Below are positions 7,112 through 11,758 of a DNA stretch of 22,012 bases, in pieces. Both the position numbers and the translations under genes were made by a program. Each line of letters starts with the position of its first letter. Position 1 is the stretch's first letter. Source of the DNA: a virus; the IMG/VR virus record IMGVR_UViG_3300047356_000073, positions 1 through 22,012 of that record; one strand, written 5' to 3'. A model generated the notes under the pieces. That model did no database searches. It was not told the DNA's origin and saw nothing but the letters and a program-made list of their open reading frames with translations.

Positions 7112-7172
7112 CCGATGAGTATACCACAAATGTATATTTACAACACCCCACCGACAAACACAATAAAATAAA
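7112..7172 (-). promoter_or_regulatory. Leftward promoter zone of the packaging/head operon
   Basis: This A/T-rich stretch between the divergent operons must hold the promoter for the leftward genes. On the minus strand several partial matches occur, such as TTTGTC with TATACA 16 bases on, and GTGTTG with TATACT 17 bases on. None is convincing alone, so I mark the zone rather than a site. It abuts the palindrome at 7173-7189, so a protein bound there could act on both directions. Confidence 0.35.
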
Positions 7173-7190
7173 TAAACATAAAGTGTTTAC
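7171..7190 (+). promoter_or_regulatory. Palindromic operator, copy 1
   Basis: The 20-base sequence AATAAACATAAAGTGTTTAC contains the inverted repeat TAAACA-TAAAG-TGTTTA (7173-7189, 6-bp arms, 5-bp spacer). The same 20 bases, with one change, occur on the minus strand at 12954-12935. Here it covers the candidate -35 box of the rightward promoter. Inverted arms and placement suggest a binding site for a dimeric regulator. Confidence 0.65.
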
Positions 7191-7214
7191 TTTTAGATTT
7201 AGGTATGCAATTAT
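7186..7214 (+). promoter_or_regulatory. Rightward promoter of the mini-operon (candidate)
   Basis: TTTACT (7186-7191) and AATTAT (7209-7214) are spaced by 17 bases and match sigma-70 boxes at 4/6 each. The right arm of the palindrome overlaps the -35 box. The first gene starts 46 bases downstream. The match is modest; position and operator overlap are the main support. Confidence 0.45.
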
Positions 7215-7259
7215 CTGTTCATCGGCTGGGGACACAGCCACAACCAAGGGAATAGAGAC

Positions 7260-7400
7260 ATGACAGAACTAGATAAGCAAATTGCACACGCCGCCAGTGA
7301 GTACAACGTAGAACTCATGTTTTGTCGTGACGAGGATGCCGCCGCATGGCTCCGAGTAATGTACGAGTTAATCGAGTTAAGAAATAATCAGGTCGCATAA
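7260..7400 (+). CDS. Small acidic protein, first gene of the rightward operon
   Basis: A 46-residue protein reading MTELDKQIAHAASEYNVELM, then a segment around CRDEDAAAWLRVMYELIEL, and ending RNNQVA. It is probably two helices, and no family is recognised. The ATG is preceded by CCAAGGGAATAGAGAC, a leader shared almost exactly with the next gene. As the first product of a plus-strand operon opposite to the rest of the phage, it is likely made early and may be a small host-modulating or regulatory protein. That role is inferred from context only. The stop TAA begins a 16-base repeat also found after the next gene. Confidence 0.6.
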   Translation: MTELDKQIAHAASEYNVELMFCRDEDAAAWLRVMYELIELRNNQVA

Positions 7401-7413
7401 GCGGTCTTTACCA
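7398..7413 (+). repeat. Intergenic repeat TAAGCGGYCTTTACCA, copy 1
   Basis: This 16-base stretch includes the stop codon of the 46-aa gene and leads to the CCAAGGGA ribosome leader of the next gene. It recurs with one change at 7699-7714 after the next gene. The repeat makes each small gene look like a cassette with the same stop and start surroundings. Confidence 0.6.
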
Positions 7414-7437
7414 ACTACTAACCAAGGGAATACAGAC

Positions 7438-7701
7438 ATGAACAACTTAGACCTTTACACCATCGAAATGATAACCAACGAGACACAGCTCAACGACCAC
7501 ACAGGTGCATTGATTCGTTTGGCTCGCGCTCTCGATGAGCAGTTTCTTGTTGACCAGCTTTTTATTCTTGACGGACGCCATGCCACCGCCGGTGAAATGA
7601 CTCAGAAACTTAGAGAAGAGCGCCGCACATATTACAGTTGGCTAATGGGCAAAGCCCAAGAAGTGTTCGACAACTTCACAGAAATCCAAGCCGCGTTTTA
7701 A
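7438..7701 (+). CDS. Small hypothetical protein of the rightward operon
   Basis: An 87-residue protein of unknown function, probably all helical. It starts MNNLDLYTIEMITNETQLND, continues through ALIRLARALDEQFLVDQLF, and ends in a charged, aromatic-rich helix around REERRTYYSWLMGKAQEVF. I see no transmembrane segment, zinc site or DNA-binding motif. The ATG is preceded by ACCAAGGGAATACAGAC, nearly identical to the leader of the first gene. The reading frame is uninterrupted and in a compact operon, so it is real even though I cannot name it. Confidence 0.7.
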   Translation: MNNLDLYTIEMITNETQLNDHTGALIRLARALDEQFLVDQLFILDGRHATAGEMTQKLREERRTYYSWLMGKAQEVFDNFTEIQAAF

Positions 7702-7714
7702 GCGGCCTTTACCA
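7699..7714 (+). repeat. Intergenic repeat TAAGCGGYCTTTACCA, copy 2
   Basis: Second copy of the stop-plus-leader repeat, one base different from that at 7398-7413. GCCGC at 7690-7694 and GCGGC at 7702-7706 can also pair into a 5-bp hairpin across the stop codon. Confidence 0.55.
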
Positions 7715-7727
7715 AGGGAGATAGGAT

Positions 7728-7874
7728 ATGTGGGGATTCACAATCATTGGTCGGGACGGGGGCGAGGCGTACACGTCTGAGCCTGAGTACGAATCAGAGA
7801 TGGAGGCGTACAAGGCTGGCGATCACACCCTGTGCGACATGAACGAAGGTTCACTAGAAGTGTGGGAGGATTAA
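7728..7874 (+). CDS. Small acidic protein before the sigma-like gene
   Basis: A 48-residue strongly acidic protein starting MWGFTIIGRDGGEAYTSEPE and ending around MNEGSLEVWED. It has two cores with tryptophan (WGFTII and LEVW) and a glutamate-rich middle (YESEMEAYKAG). That layout could be a tiny beta-sheet or a protein-binding peptide, and no family is recognised. The ribosome leader CCAAGGGAGATAGGAT precedes the ATG. Its TAA overlaps the next ATG (TAATG), so the two are translationally coupled and may work together, for instance as inhibitor and regulator. That last point is inference. Confidence 0.6.
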   Translation: MWGFTIIGRDGGEAYTSEPEYESEMEAYKAGDHTLCDMNEGSLEVWED

Positions 7875-8077
7875 TGTCACGAGCCATTAACTTTGTTTAC
7901 CACATGACACATCAAGAAATCGCAGACGTTCTTGGTGTAAGCCGTCAAACAATTAGAATCACTGAGATCAGGGCGCTCAAGAAGCTAAGAAGGAATCCAG
8001 TGTTGAAACAGCACTTCCTCGACCACATTAGTTCCAGCTCTGAATCTCGTAGTCTGGATCAAGTTCCTTCTGTCTAA
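7874..8077 (+). CDS. Sigma-70 region-4-like helix-turn-helix protein
   Basis: A 67-residue protein whose core MTHQEIADVLGVSRQTIRIT, followed by EIRALKKLRRNP (residues 11-42), matches the helix-turn-helix of sigma-70 region 4. In that region a x-x-x-E-I-A-x-x-L-G-V-S-R-x-x-[IV]-R segment is followed by an E-x-R-A-L-x-K-L-R helix that contacts the -35 box. Regions 1-3 are absent, so it cannot be a complete sigma factor. It could be a promoter-specific regulator, an RNA polymerase appropriator or a repressor. I chose ATG 7874, which has GGAGG four bases upstream and overlaps the previous stop. The longer frame to 7832 lies inside that gene. The last 50 bases overlap the opposing nuclease gene. 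Confidence 0.75.
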   Translation: MSRAINFVYHMTHQEIADVLGVSRQTIRITEIRALKKLRRNPVLKQHFLDHISSSSESRSLDQVPSV

Positions 8078-8411
8078 CCTCATCGCGGTAATGCGCCGCG
8101 ATATCCTTCCTCAGTAGTTTATTAGTCTTGTAAATCTCGTTGCGATCCATCCTTAGCTTATCCATGTGGGCTTCACCTAGCTCGATGTTTAGCCAGTCGT
8201 GGAATGCTATTGGGTTGGAAGTGAAGTAGCGGTGACAGGCATGACACAGGGCCGTAGCGTTTGACATAGCCCAGCGGACTCGCTTGTTAGCCCTTCCATA
8301 GATGTGAGCGCATTCCAGTCGGTCAGCCTTGTGACAGTGCAAACACTTTTGATCCCGTAGCCTTACCGCCTTGCTAAACCAAATGTCACAGGGTTCGCGC
8401 TTGACTGCCAT
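8028..8411 (-). CDS. NinG/HNH-like nuclease
   Basis: A 127-residue protein with a zinc-binding nuclease pattern: CLHCHKADRLECAHIYGRAN, then W-A-M-S-N-A-T-A-L-C-H-A-C-H-R-Y-F. The two C-x-x-C pairs and the intervening A-H-I resemble HNH endonucleases and the lambda NinG (Rap) family, which helps resolve or recombine branched DNA. Position at the end of a recombination operon fits NinG. ATG 8411 has GGGAG at good spacing, while the longer frame to 8483 has no such site. The 3' end overlaps the convergent sigma-like gene by 50 bases, and the start overlaps the zinc-ribbon gene by 26 bases. Confidence 0.7.
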   Translation of the reverse strand: MAVKREPCDIWFSKAVRLRDQKCLHCHKADRLECAHIYGRANKRVRWAMSNATALCHACHRYFTSNPIAFHDWLNIELGEAHMDKLRMDRNEIYKTNKLLRKDIAAHYRDEVRQKELDPDYEIQSWN

Positions 8412-8550
8412 CTGTCTCCCTCGTGTATTGTCGCTCTCGTAAAATAGCTTTCTCGGTGTGTCCGCAATCGCATGACCAGCCATCGAGCTTGTGGGGGTAT
8501 TCTTGCTTGAACTGCGGCACCATTATCTTATGGCATTCAGTGCAGGTCAT
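8386..8550 (-). CDS. Small zinc-ribbon protein
   Basis: A 54-residue protein with C-T-E-C near the N-terminus and W-S-C-D-C-G-H about 25 residues later, a likely zinc ribbon. The rest is charged (AILRERQYTRETDGS). Ribbons this size often bind nucleic acid or a protein partner. The start is uncertain: ATG 8550 fits the beginning of the ribbon but lacks a good ribosome site. In-frame ATGs at 8571 and 8583 lie near a GAGGAGG sequence, which is too far from one and touches the other. The gene overlaps both neighbours. Confidence 0.5.
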   Translation of the reverse strand: MTCTECHKIMVPQFKQEYPHKLDGWSCDCGHTEKAILRERQYTRETDGSQARTL

Positions 8551-8785
8551 CTGAGGTAAATACGATCTCATACTCTGGCTCATCCTCCTCATCAAGTAAT
8601 GCAGAGACCCATACCTCTGCGAATTCTTCAACACTCAAATCTATCGTGATCCCTTCCTGCGCCCAGCCTAGAACGTAGACGTCACACTCTTGGGGATTCT
8701 TGGCGGTCGTTGCGCCGCCTATGTCTGAAGTCTTTAGCAATGCCCTGCCACCACCGGGCAAAGGACAGCTAATAATTTGGATCAC
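8537..8785 (-). CDS. Hypothetical acidic protein of the replication operon
   Basis: An 82-residue acidic protein with a hydrophobic, beta-like N-terminal half (MIQIISCPLPGGGRALL). Its C-terminus is strongly acidic (DEEDEPEYEIVFTSDDL). Family unknown. It starts with a GTG at 8785 in a GTGA overlap with the phosphoesterase stop, and GAGGTAAAGG lies upstream as ribosome site. Its coupling to the phosphoesterase hints at a joint role in DNA processing, and the acidic tail might mimic DNA or bind a partner. Both are guesses. Confidence 0.55.
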   Translation of the reverse strand: MIQIISCPLPGGGRALLKTSDIGGATTAKNPQECDVYVLGWAQEGITIDLSVEEFAEVWVSALLDEEDEPEYEIVFTSDDLH

Positions 8786-9945
8786 GCCTTTACCTCATCA
8801 ATGCCCACTTTGAATCGGCTGTGTTCGCCGTAGTTCTTATCGAGTATGACACAGGACATGGAGCGCGCGGAGCCATAACCCGATGCTGAATGGTAGGCAT
8901 CTGGGGGACATAAAACCCCAAACGATTCTAGGTGCAAGCCGCCCATCTCTGTCACAGTCCGGTGGTGTATATGACCGTGATATAAGTACCGGTATTTAGA
9001 GCGTCCCCATTCCTCTGCGTAGTCGCGAGTCACAGCCTCGTAAAGTACCTGAGTCTTAATCCTGTCGCCGTGGTGCATAACAACTAGAGTTTGCCCCCAC
9101 TCAAAATGTATCCACTTGCTAAAGTTATCAAAGACCTTTACCCGTGGTTCATTGTGGAAGTACAAGCGCATCATCTCATTCAACCAGAGACTAGCATCTG
9201 GATCGTGATTACCTCGCACGTTGATCAACCACACTTCCTTGTGCGTCTCCAACATACGAGTGATTAAAACTTTAAATAGATTGCCGACAACGCGAATTAC
9301 CCGGCCCAATCTTCCGTCAACATCGACGGGCGTGCCTTTTGCCGTTTTATTATCCCCGGAATTTGCATGCAAAAAATCTCCGAGGTTGATCAGTGCGCCT
9401 ACCTCTGCATCGCCTGCCGCCGACACTAGCTTATCGACTGCTTTAATCAGCACGTCTTGTGCGATGTTTGTATCCCAGTCATCGCCACCCGTCTCAGGGG
9501 ACCAGCAGAGCGCGTTGAGGTGGTGATCTCCGATTAAGTAGGCTGATAGCCTGTCTTCGTTTTTCGTTGCTTCTGGAGCCTTTACGGGCCTGTGAAGGCC
9601 ATCAATCTCATCTAGCAATCCAGCCTTGAAAGCTTCCAGTGCGATTTCAAGTTGTCGTTCTTTGTCACTGGCAGACTTTACCCATTGACCAACCGGCTTG
9701 CCTTCATCGTTGTAGTACGTGGAGACTCCCTTTACTAAGAAGCCATCGGGGACGGTATGAACCATGTCGTGATCGGGGGAGTGACCTTGCATAGCGGCCC
9801 TACGCTTTATGTTTTTTATAATGTCACGCGCAACCCACTTGCTTACGCCAAGCTTGTCGCCGATCTTTTGATAGCCAAGCCCCTCTAAGTGCAGAGTAAT
9901 AATTTGTGTTTGACGTTCAGTTGTACAGTAATTAAGTAAGCTCAT
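8782..9945 (-). CDS. HTH-metallophosphoesterase (SbcD/Mre11-like)
   Basis: A 387-residue two-part protein. Residues about 8-50 form a helix-turn-helix (GLGYQKIGDKLGVSKWVARD). The rest is a calcineurin-like metallophosphoesterase with all five metal-site motifs: GDHH 139-142, NLGDF 187-191, RGNHD 244-248, HHGD 291-294 and HGHIHH 323-328. Such phage enzymes are usually compared with Mre11/SbcD nucleases and probably cut or trim DNA in replication or recombination. The DNA-binding front end supports a nucleic acid substrate, but no SbcC-like partner is encoded nearby. ATG 9945 has GGGGGAACT upstream. The TGA overlaps the next gene's GTG. Confidence 0.85.
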   Translation of the reverse strand: MSLLNYCTTERQTQIITLHLEGLGYQKIGDKLGVSKWVARDIIKNIKRRAAMQGHSPDHDMVHTVPDGFLVKGVSTYYNDEGKPVGQWVKSASDKERQLEIALEAFKAGLLDEIDGLHRPVKAPEATKNEDRLSAYLIGDHHLNALCWSPETGGDDWDTNIAQDVLIKAVDKLVSAAGDAEVGALINLGDFLHANSGDNKTAKGTPVDVDGRLGRVIRVVGNLFKVLITRMLETHKEVWLINVRGNHDPDASLWLNEMMRLYFHNEPRVKVFDNFSKWIHFEWGQTLVVMHHGDRIKTQVLYEAVTRDYAEEWGRSKYRYLYHGHIHHRTVTEMGGLHLESFGVLCPPDAYHSASGYGSARSMSCVILDKNYGEHSRFKVGIDEVKA

Positions 9946-9959
9946 AGTTCCCCCAGAAA

Positions 9960-10352
9960 CTACTTGCCAAACCTCACATCAATATCAAAGTTCTCTGCGA
10001 CGTGTCGCGACATCACTTGATATATCTGATCAACCTCATACTTGCCGACCTTTACGAGATCGGCTTTCTGAAGCATTGCGTTTTGGATTGGCTTCCACAT
10101 AACGTGGTATAGCATTTTGCCAGTTGGCGGTATGGATAATTTAGCTCCGTGTAAAACGTGTTGCATATCGTGACCACCCGCATTCATATCTCGCGCGACA
10201 TGATCACAATAAGCATGGACGGCTTTCAGTTGTTGCCCGGTCAGATTTGGCTGGTAGATTTCGTATGTCTTACCAGCCTCAGCGTTTTCCATGACGTACT
10301 TACAAAACTGCTCTGCTTGGAACTTGCTATTGACAGTCCATCGCTCGCTCAA
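9960..10352 (-). CDS. NinB-like conserved phage protein
   Basis: A 130-residue protein. It contains W-T-V-N-S near the start, GQQLKAVHAYCDHVARDMNA at about 39-58, an M-W-K-P-I-Q-N-A-M-L segment, and E-V-D-Q-I-Y-x-V-M-S-R-H-V-A-E-N-F near the end. This sequence pattern is shared by a family of short marine-phage replication or recombination proteins. The N-terminal layout recalls NinB-type ssDNA-binding proteins, but I would not equate it with lambda NinB. The start is a TTG at 10352 overlapping the previous TGA as TTGA, with GAGGG eight bases upstream. No better ATG exists near the expected N-terminus. Confidence 0.55.
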   Translation of the reverse strand: MSERWTVNSKFQAEQFCKYVMENAEAGKTYEIYQPNLTGQQLKAVHAYCDHVARDMNAGGHDMQHVLHGAKLSIPPTGKMLYHVMWKPIQNAMLQKADLVKVGKYEVDQIYQVMSRHVAENFDIDVRFGK

Positions 10353-10732
10353 GCCGTCACCCTCTCGCCATTAAAGGTCACGTACTGGCCGTACTTTTCC
10401 AAGCAATGCGACCTGTAACTTTCTGATTTCATAAAATCGTGAGTGCAATCGTCTACCGTTGACCAAGCCTTCATCGCGATTTTACCAGAATTTGTAGTCA
10501 TTTTCTCCGCAAATGGTGACACACCCCTTTCCATGTCCGATGCTCGCTTGAGCCATGAGGTTATAAACTTCTTGATTCCCCTCAGAGTCTTGCGCTTTTG
10601 AGTGTTGGCATCGCACCACATTGCCATCGCATTAAGCTCGGCAAAGACATCGACAGTTGGATAGGCGTGTTGCAGTTGTATCAGGTACTCATCATCGGGT
10701 TCGTAGTAAGTACCATCGTTTAAAATTATCAT
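10349..10732 (-). CDS. Replication-initiator C-terminal-like protein
   Basis: A 127-residue protein containing A-Y-P-x-V-D-V-x-x-E-L-x-x-M-x-x-W, then Q-K-R-K-T-L-R-G-I-K-K-F-I-T-S-W-L-K-R-A at about residues 45-65. That arrangement (ELxxMxxWxxxN..RKTxRGIxxFIxxWLxRA) is what I know from the far C-termini of phage replication initiators and primosomal loaders. Here it stands alone with no winged-helix domain in front, followed by a tail with three cysteines or histidines (DDCTHDF, SHCLEKYG). It may help load a host helicase. ATG 10732 lies eight bases after AAGGG, whereas the upstream GTG 10738 is too close. Confidence 0.5.
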   Translation of the reverse strand: MIILNDGTYYEPDDEYLIQLQHAYPTVDVFAELNAMAMWCDANTQKRKTLRGIKKFITSWLKRASDMERGVSPFAEKMTTNSGKIAMKAWSTVDDCTHDFMKSESYRSHCLEKYGQYVTFNGERVTA

Positions 10733-10750
10733 CCACACTTCCCTTTTAAT

Positions 10751-10768
10751 GCCGGAGCAAGCTCCAGC
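10751..10768 (-). other. Stem-loop before the replication-like gene
   Basis: GCCGGAGC and GCTCCAGC flank AA on the plus strand and form a stem of about 7 bp containing one G-T pair. On the minus strand the AAAAGGG ribosome site begins a few bases downstream. It could modulate translation of the gene at 10732 or protect the mRNA end. There is no T-run, so it is not an intrinsic terminator. Confidence 0.45.
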
Positions 10769-10779
10769 AAATTAGTTAA

Positions 10780-10821
10780 TTAGTAATGACGAGCTTTGAT
10801 TACTGTATCGAATCTTGACAT
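10780..10821 (-). CDS. 13-residue micro-ORF
   Basis: The reading frame encodes MSRFDTVIKARHY and stops at TAA. It has a convincing ribosome site (AAAGGG five bases before the ATG) that overlaps the TAA of the interrupted gene upstream. This is the stop-leader-start geometry used throughout the operon. It may be a leader peptide acting on downstream translation or a tiny protein. At this length a chance ORF cannot be excluded. Confidence 0.35.
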   Translation of the reverse strand: MSRFDTVIKARHY

Positions 10822-10831
10822 CTATTCCCTT

Positions 10832-11010
10832 TACCAGCTCTCGGCACAGGGAGGCGCATCATAGAGAGGGTCAACTCTGTCTCCGAGGTTCTTAGGTTCC
10901 TCGGCCTAACGCCCAGTAATCTCTGACAAATTGGAAGATGAGGGGATATGGAATGGTTTTGTAGTGTATAATCCATTCATCTTCTTGACTTGACTCCTTG
11001 AAGATATCAC
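10832..11010 (-). pseudogene. Small gene interrupted in frame by an amber codon
   Basis: A frame opens at GTG 11010, preceded by CCAAGGGAGGGAC, the operon's usual leader (an internal ATG lies at 10980). It runs 34 codons to a TAG at 10908-10906, then continues open in the same frame for 24 codons, including GDRVDPLYDAPPCAESW, to TAA at 10834. The second half has no ATG, GTG or TTG start of its own. Its stop is placed exactly before the ribosome site of the micro-ORF. This suggests one gene of about 59 codons with a TAG inside: a nonsense mutation, programmed or suppressor-dependent readthrough, or a sequencing error. The function is unknown. If the second half is chance, only a 34-codon peptide remains. 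Confidence 0.4.
10934..10984. promoter_or_regulatory. Split inverted repeat around a TATAAT box
   Basis: GAAGAT (10934-10939) and GAATGG (10951-10956) can pair with the contiguous CCATTCATCTTC (10973-10984). This leaves an 11-base bulge and a 16-base loop. TATAAT (10967-10972) lies in the loop on the plus strand, though without a good -35 box. On the minus strand the same structure covers the ATG at 10980. It may control plus-strand transcription, minus-strand translation, or both. Confidence 0.4.
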
Positions 11011-11036
11011 AAACGTCCCTCCCTTGGACAGTGATT

Positions 11037-11062
11037 GCCCCTCTCGCGAGGGGCTTTTTTTT
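11037..11062 (+). terminator. Strong intrinsic terminator facing right
   Basis: GCCCCTC-TCGC-GAGGGGC forms a perfect 7-bp G/C-rich stem (11037-11043 with 11048-11054), followed directly by eight T residues on the plus strand. This is the best intrinsic terminator in the window. No plus-strand gene lies upstream, so it either ends a short noncoding transcript or blocks rightward transcription from entering the recombination operon antisense. Confidence 0.8.
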
Positions 11063-11066
11063 GCCT

Positions 11067-11261
11067 CTACTTTTTCAGCAAGTGATACATCGCATAACGC
11101 TTGCCATCTTTGTTTTTTATTTCTGTACGGATATCGTGACCGCCCATGCGAAGCTCATTGATCCGCGCCGCCAAACGAAAGCACCCGTAGTCGTTCAAGG
11201 CATCCATAGCCGTGATTGGTTTACTTTCTAGGTGGTCAAGAATTTGCATTGTGTGGCTCAT
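11067..11261 (-). CDS. Winged-helix HTH_39-type small DNA-binding protein
   Basis: A 64-residue protein reading MSHTMQILDHLESKPITAMD, then A-L-N-D-Y-G-C-F-R-L-A-A-R-I-N-E-L-R-x-x-G-H-D-I. This is the signature of a short helix-turn-helix domain common in phage genomes (the I-T-x-x-x-A-L-x-x-[FY]-G-C-x-R-L-A-A-R-I pattern). A beta-hairpin tail (RTEIKNKDGKRYAMYHL) forms the wing. It likely binds DNA as a regulator, though the target is unknown. ATG 11261 has GGGAGATGAC upstream and starts one base after the stop of the previous gene. Confidence 0.75.
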   Translation of the reverse strand: MSHTMQILDHLESKPITAMDALNDYGCFRLAARINELRMGGHDIRTEIKNKDGKRYAMYHLLKK

Positions 11262-11262
11262 G

Positions 11263-11475
11263 TCATCTCCCTAAATCTAAAAACGATTCGCAACTCATAC
11301 CGAAGTAGTCAGAGAGGGCAAAGACAACGCTTACTTTTTGATCTGCCTTTGATCTCCACCGGGTTGCAGTTTGCTTGCACACGCCAAAGTCTTTTGCCAA
11401 CTTTAGATTCGATATGCCAGCTTGCTTTTGCGCCGCAATCAACGACGCGCCCACGTTAAAACGGAATGTCGTCAT
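11263..11475 (-). CDS. Cro/XRE-like HTH regulator
   Basis: A 70-residue protein with AAQKQAGISNLKLAKDFGVC, then K-Q-T-A-T-R-W-R-S-K, a helix-turn-helix in which ISNLKLAKDFGV and KQTATRWR form the two helices. After it comes VSVVFALSDYFGMSCESFLDLG, as in Cro/XRE-type regulators where a helix ends in S-x-x-F-L-x-L-G. It is a candidate to bind the shared palindrome at 7171 and 12935. The start is unsure: ATG 11475 overlaps the SSB-like gene by 20 bases and has a poor ribosome site, while GTG 11454 just after the SSB stop is the alternative. The longer frame to 11619 is inside the SSB-like gene and unlikely. Confidence 0.65.
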   Translation of the reverse strand: MTTFRFNVGASLIAAQKQAGISNLKLAKDFGVCKQTATRWRSKADQKVSVVFALSDYFGMSCESFLDLGR

Positions 11476-11758
11476 TGAACTGTTCAGCCGGGGTCTGGGT
11501 TGCAAGGGTGTCTCGGACTTGTTGAACGCCATCCGCATGAACTTTTGCCGGGTCTGGTTCCCATGTATCGAGTTTGGCATATAACTTATCGCTCGCTTTT
11601 GCTTTAAGAACTTGAACATTAACCCGGTCGCCAGACTGAGCGTTTAGGAAGGGGATCATCTCCGACTTCTTTACTGAGATGTTGCACACCACAAAGTCCG
11701 GTGCGTTTTGGTGGCGCTTGCAGATCATTCCATCCACAAAGGTTATGTCTTTATTCAT
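11456..11758 (-). CDS. SSB-like protein with acidic DDIPF tip
   Basis: A 100-residue protein opening MNKDITFVDGMICKRHQNAP, followed by D-F-V-V-C-N-I-S-V. The core is predicted beta-rich and small enough for one OB fold. It ends EQFNDDIPF. A C-terminal D-D-I-P-F tip is the hallmark of bacterial single-stranded DNA-binding proteins, where it recruits repair enzymes. The core resembles a family of short phage proteins I know mainly as uncharacterised, so the SSB role rests on tip, size and neighbours. It directly follows the annealing protein in an ATGA overlap with GGGAGAAACAGC as leader, a common annealase-SSB pairing in phages. Confidence 0.65.
   Translation of the reverse strand: MNKDITFVDGMICKRHQNAPDFVVCNISVKKSEMIPFLNAQSGDRVNVQVLKAKASDKLYAKLDTWEPDPAKVHADGVQQVRDTLATQTPAEQFNDDIPF

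Larger units (their letters stand above)
10739..11066. other. Structured 328-bp control region
   Basis: No large gene covers this stretch. From right to left it holds: a strong plus-strand intrinsic terminator (11037-11062); a minus-strand small gene interrupted by TAG (11010-10832); inverted-repeat arms at 10934-10956 and 10973-10984 around a TATAAT box; a 13-codon ORF (10821-10780); paired ATTAGT direct repeats (10771-10784); and a hairpin (10751-10768) just before the ribosome site of the next gene. A replication origin here would be plausible beside replication genes, but I see no clear iterons. Confidence 0.5.

Noticed and set aside
8412-8483. Longer start for the NinG/HNH-like gene (ATG 8483)
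   Set aside because: ATG 8411 has GGGAG at correct spacing, and the extension only duplicates coding sequence of the zinc-ribbon gene in another frame.
10815-10820. TTGACA on the plus strand as a -35 box
   Set aside because: No -10-like hexamer lies 15-19 bases downstream, and nothing is encoded rightward from there.
11476-11619. Longer N-terminus for the XRE-like regulator
   Set aside because: The extension lies entirely inside the SSB-like gene, has low-complexity basic residues and no ribosome site.
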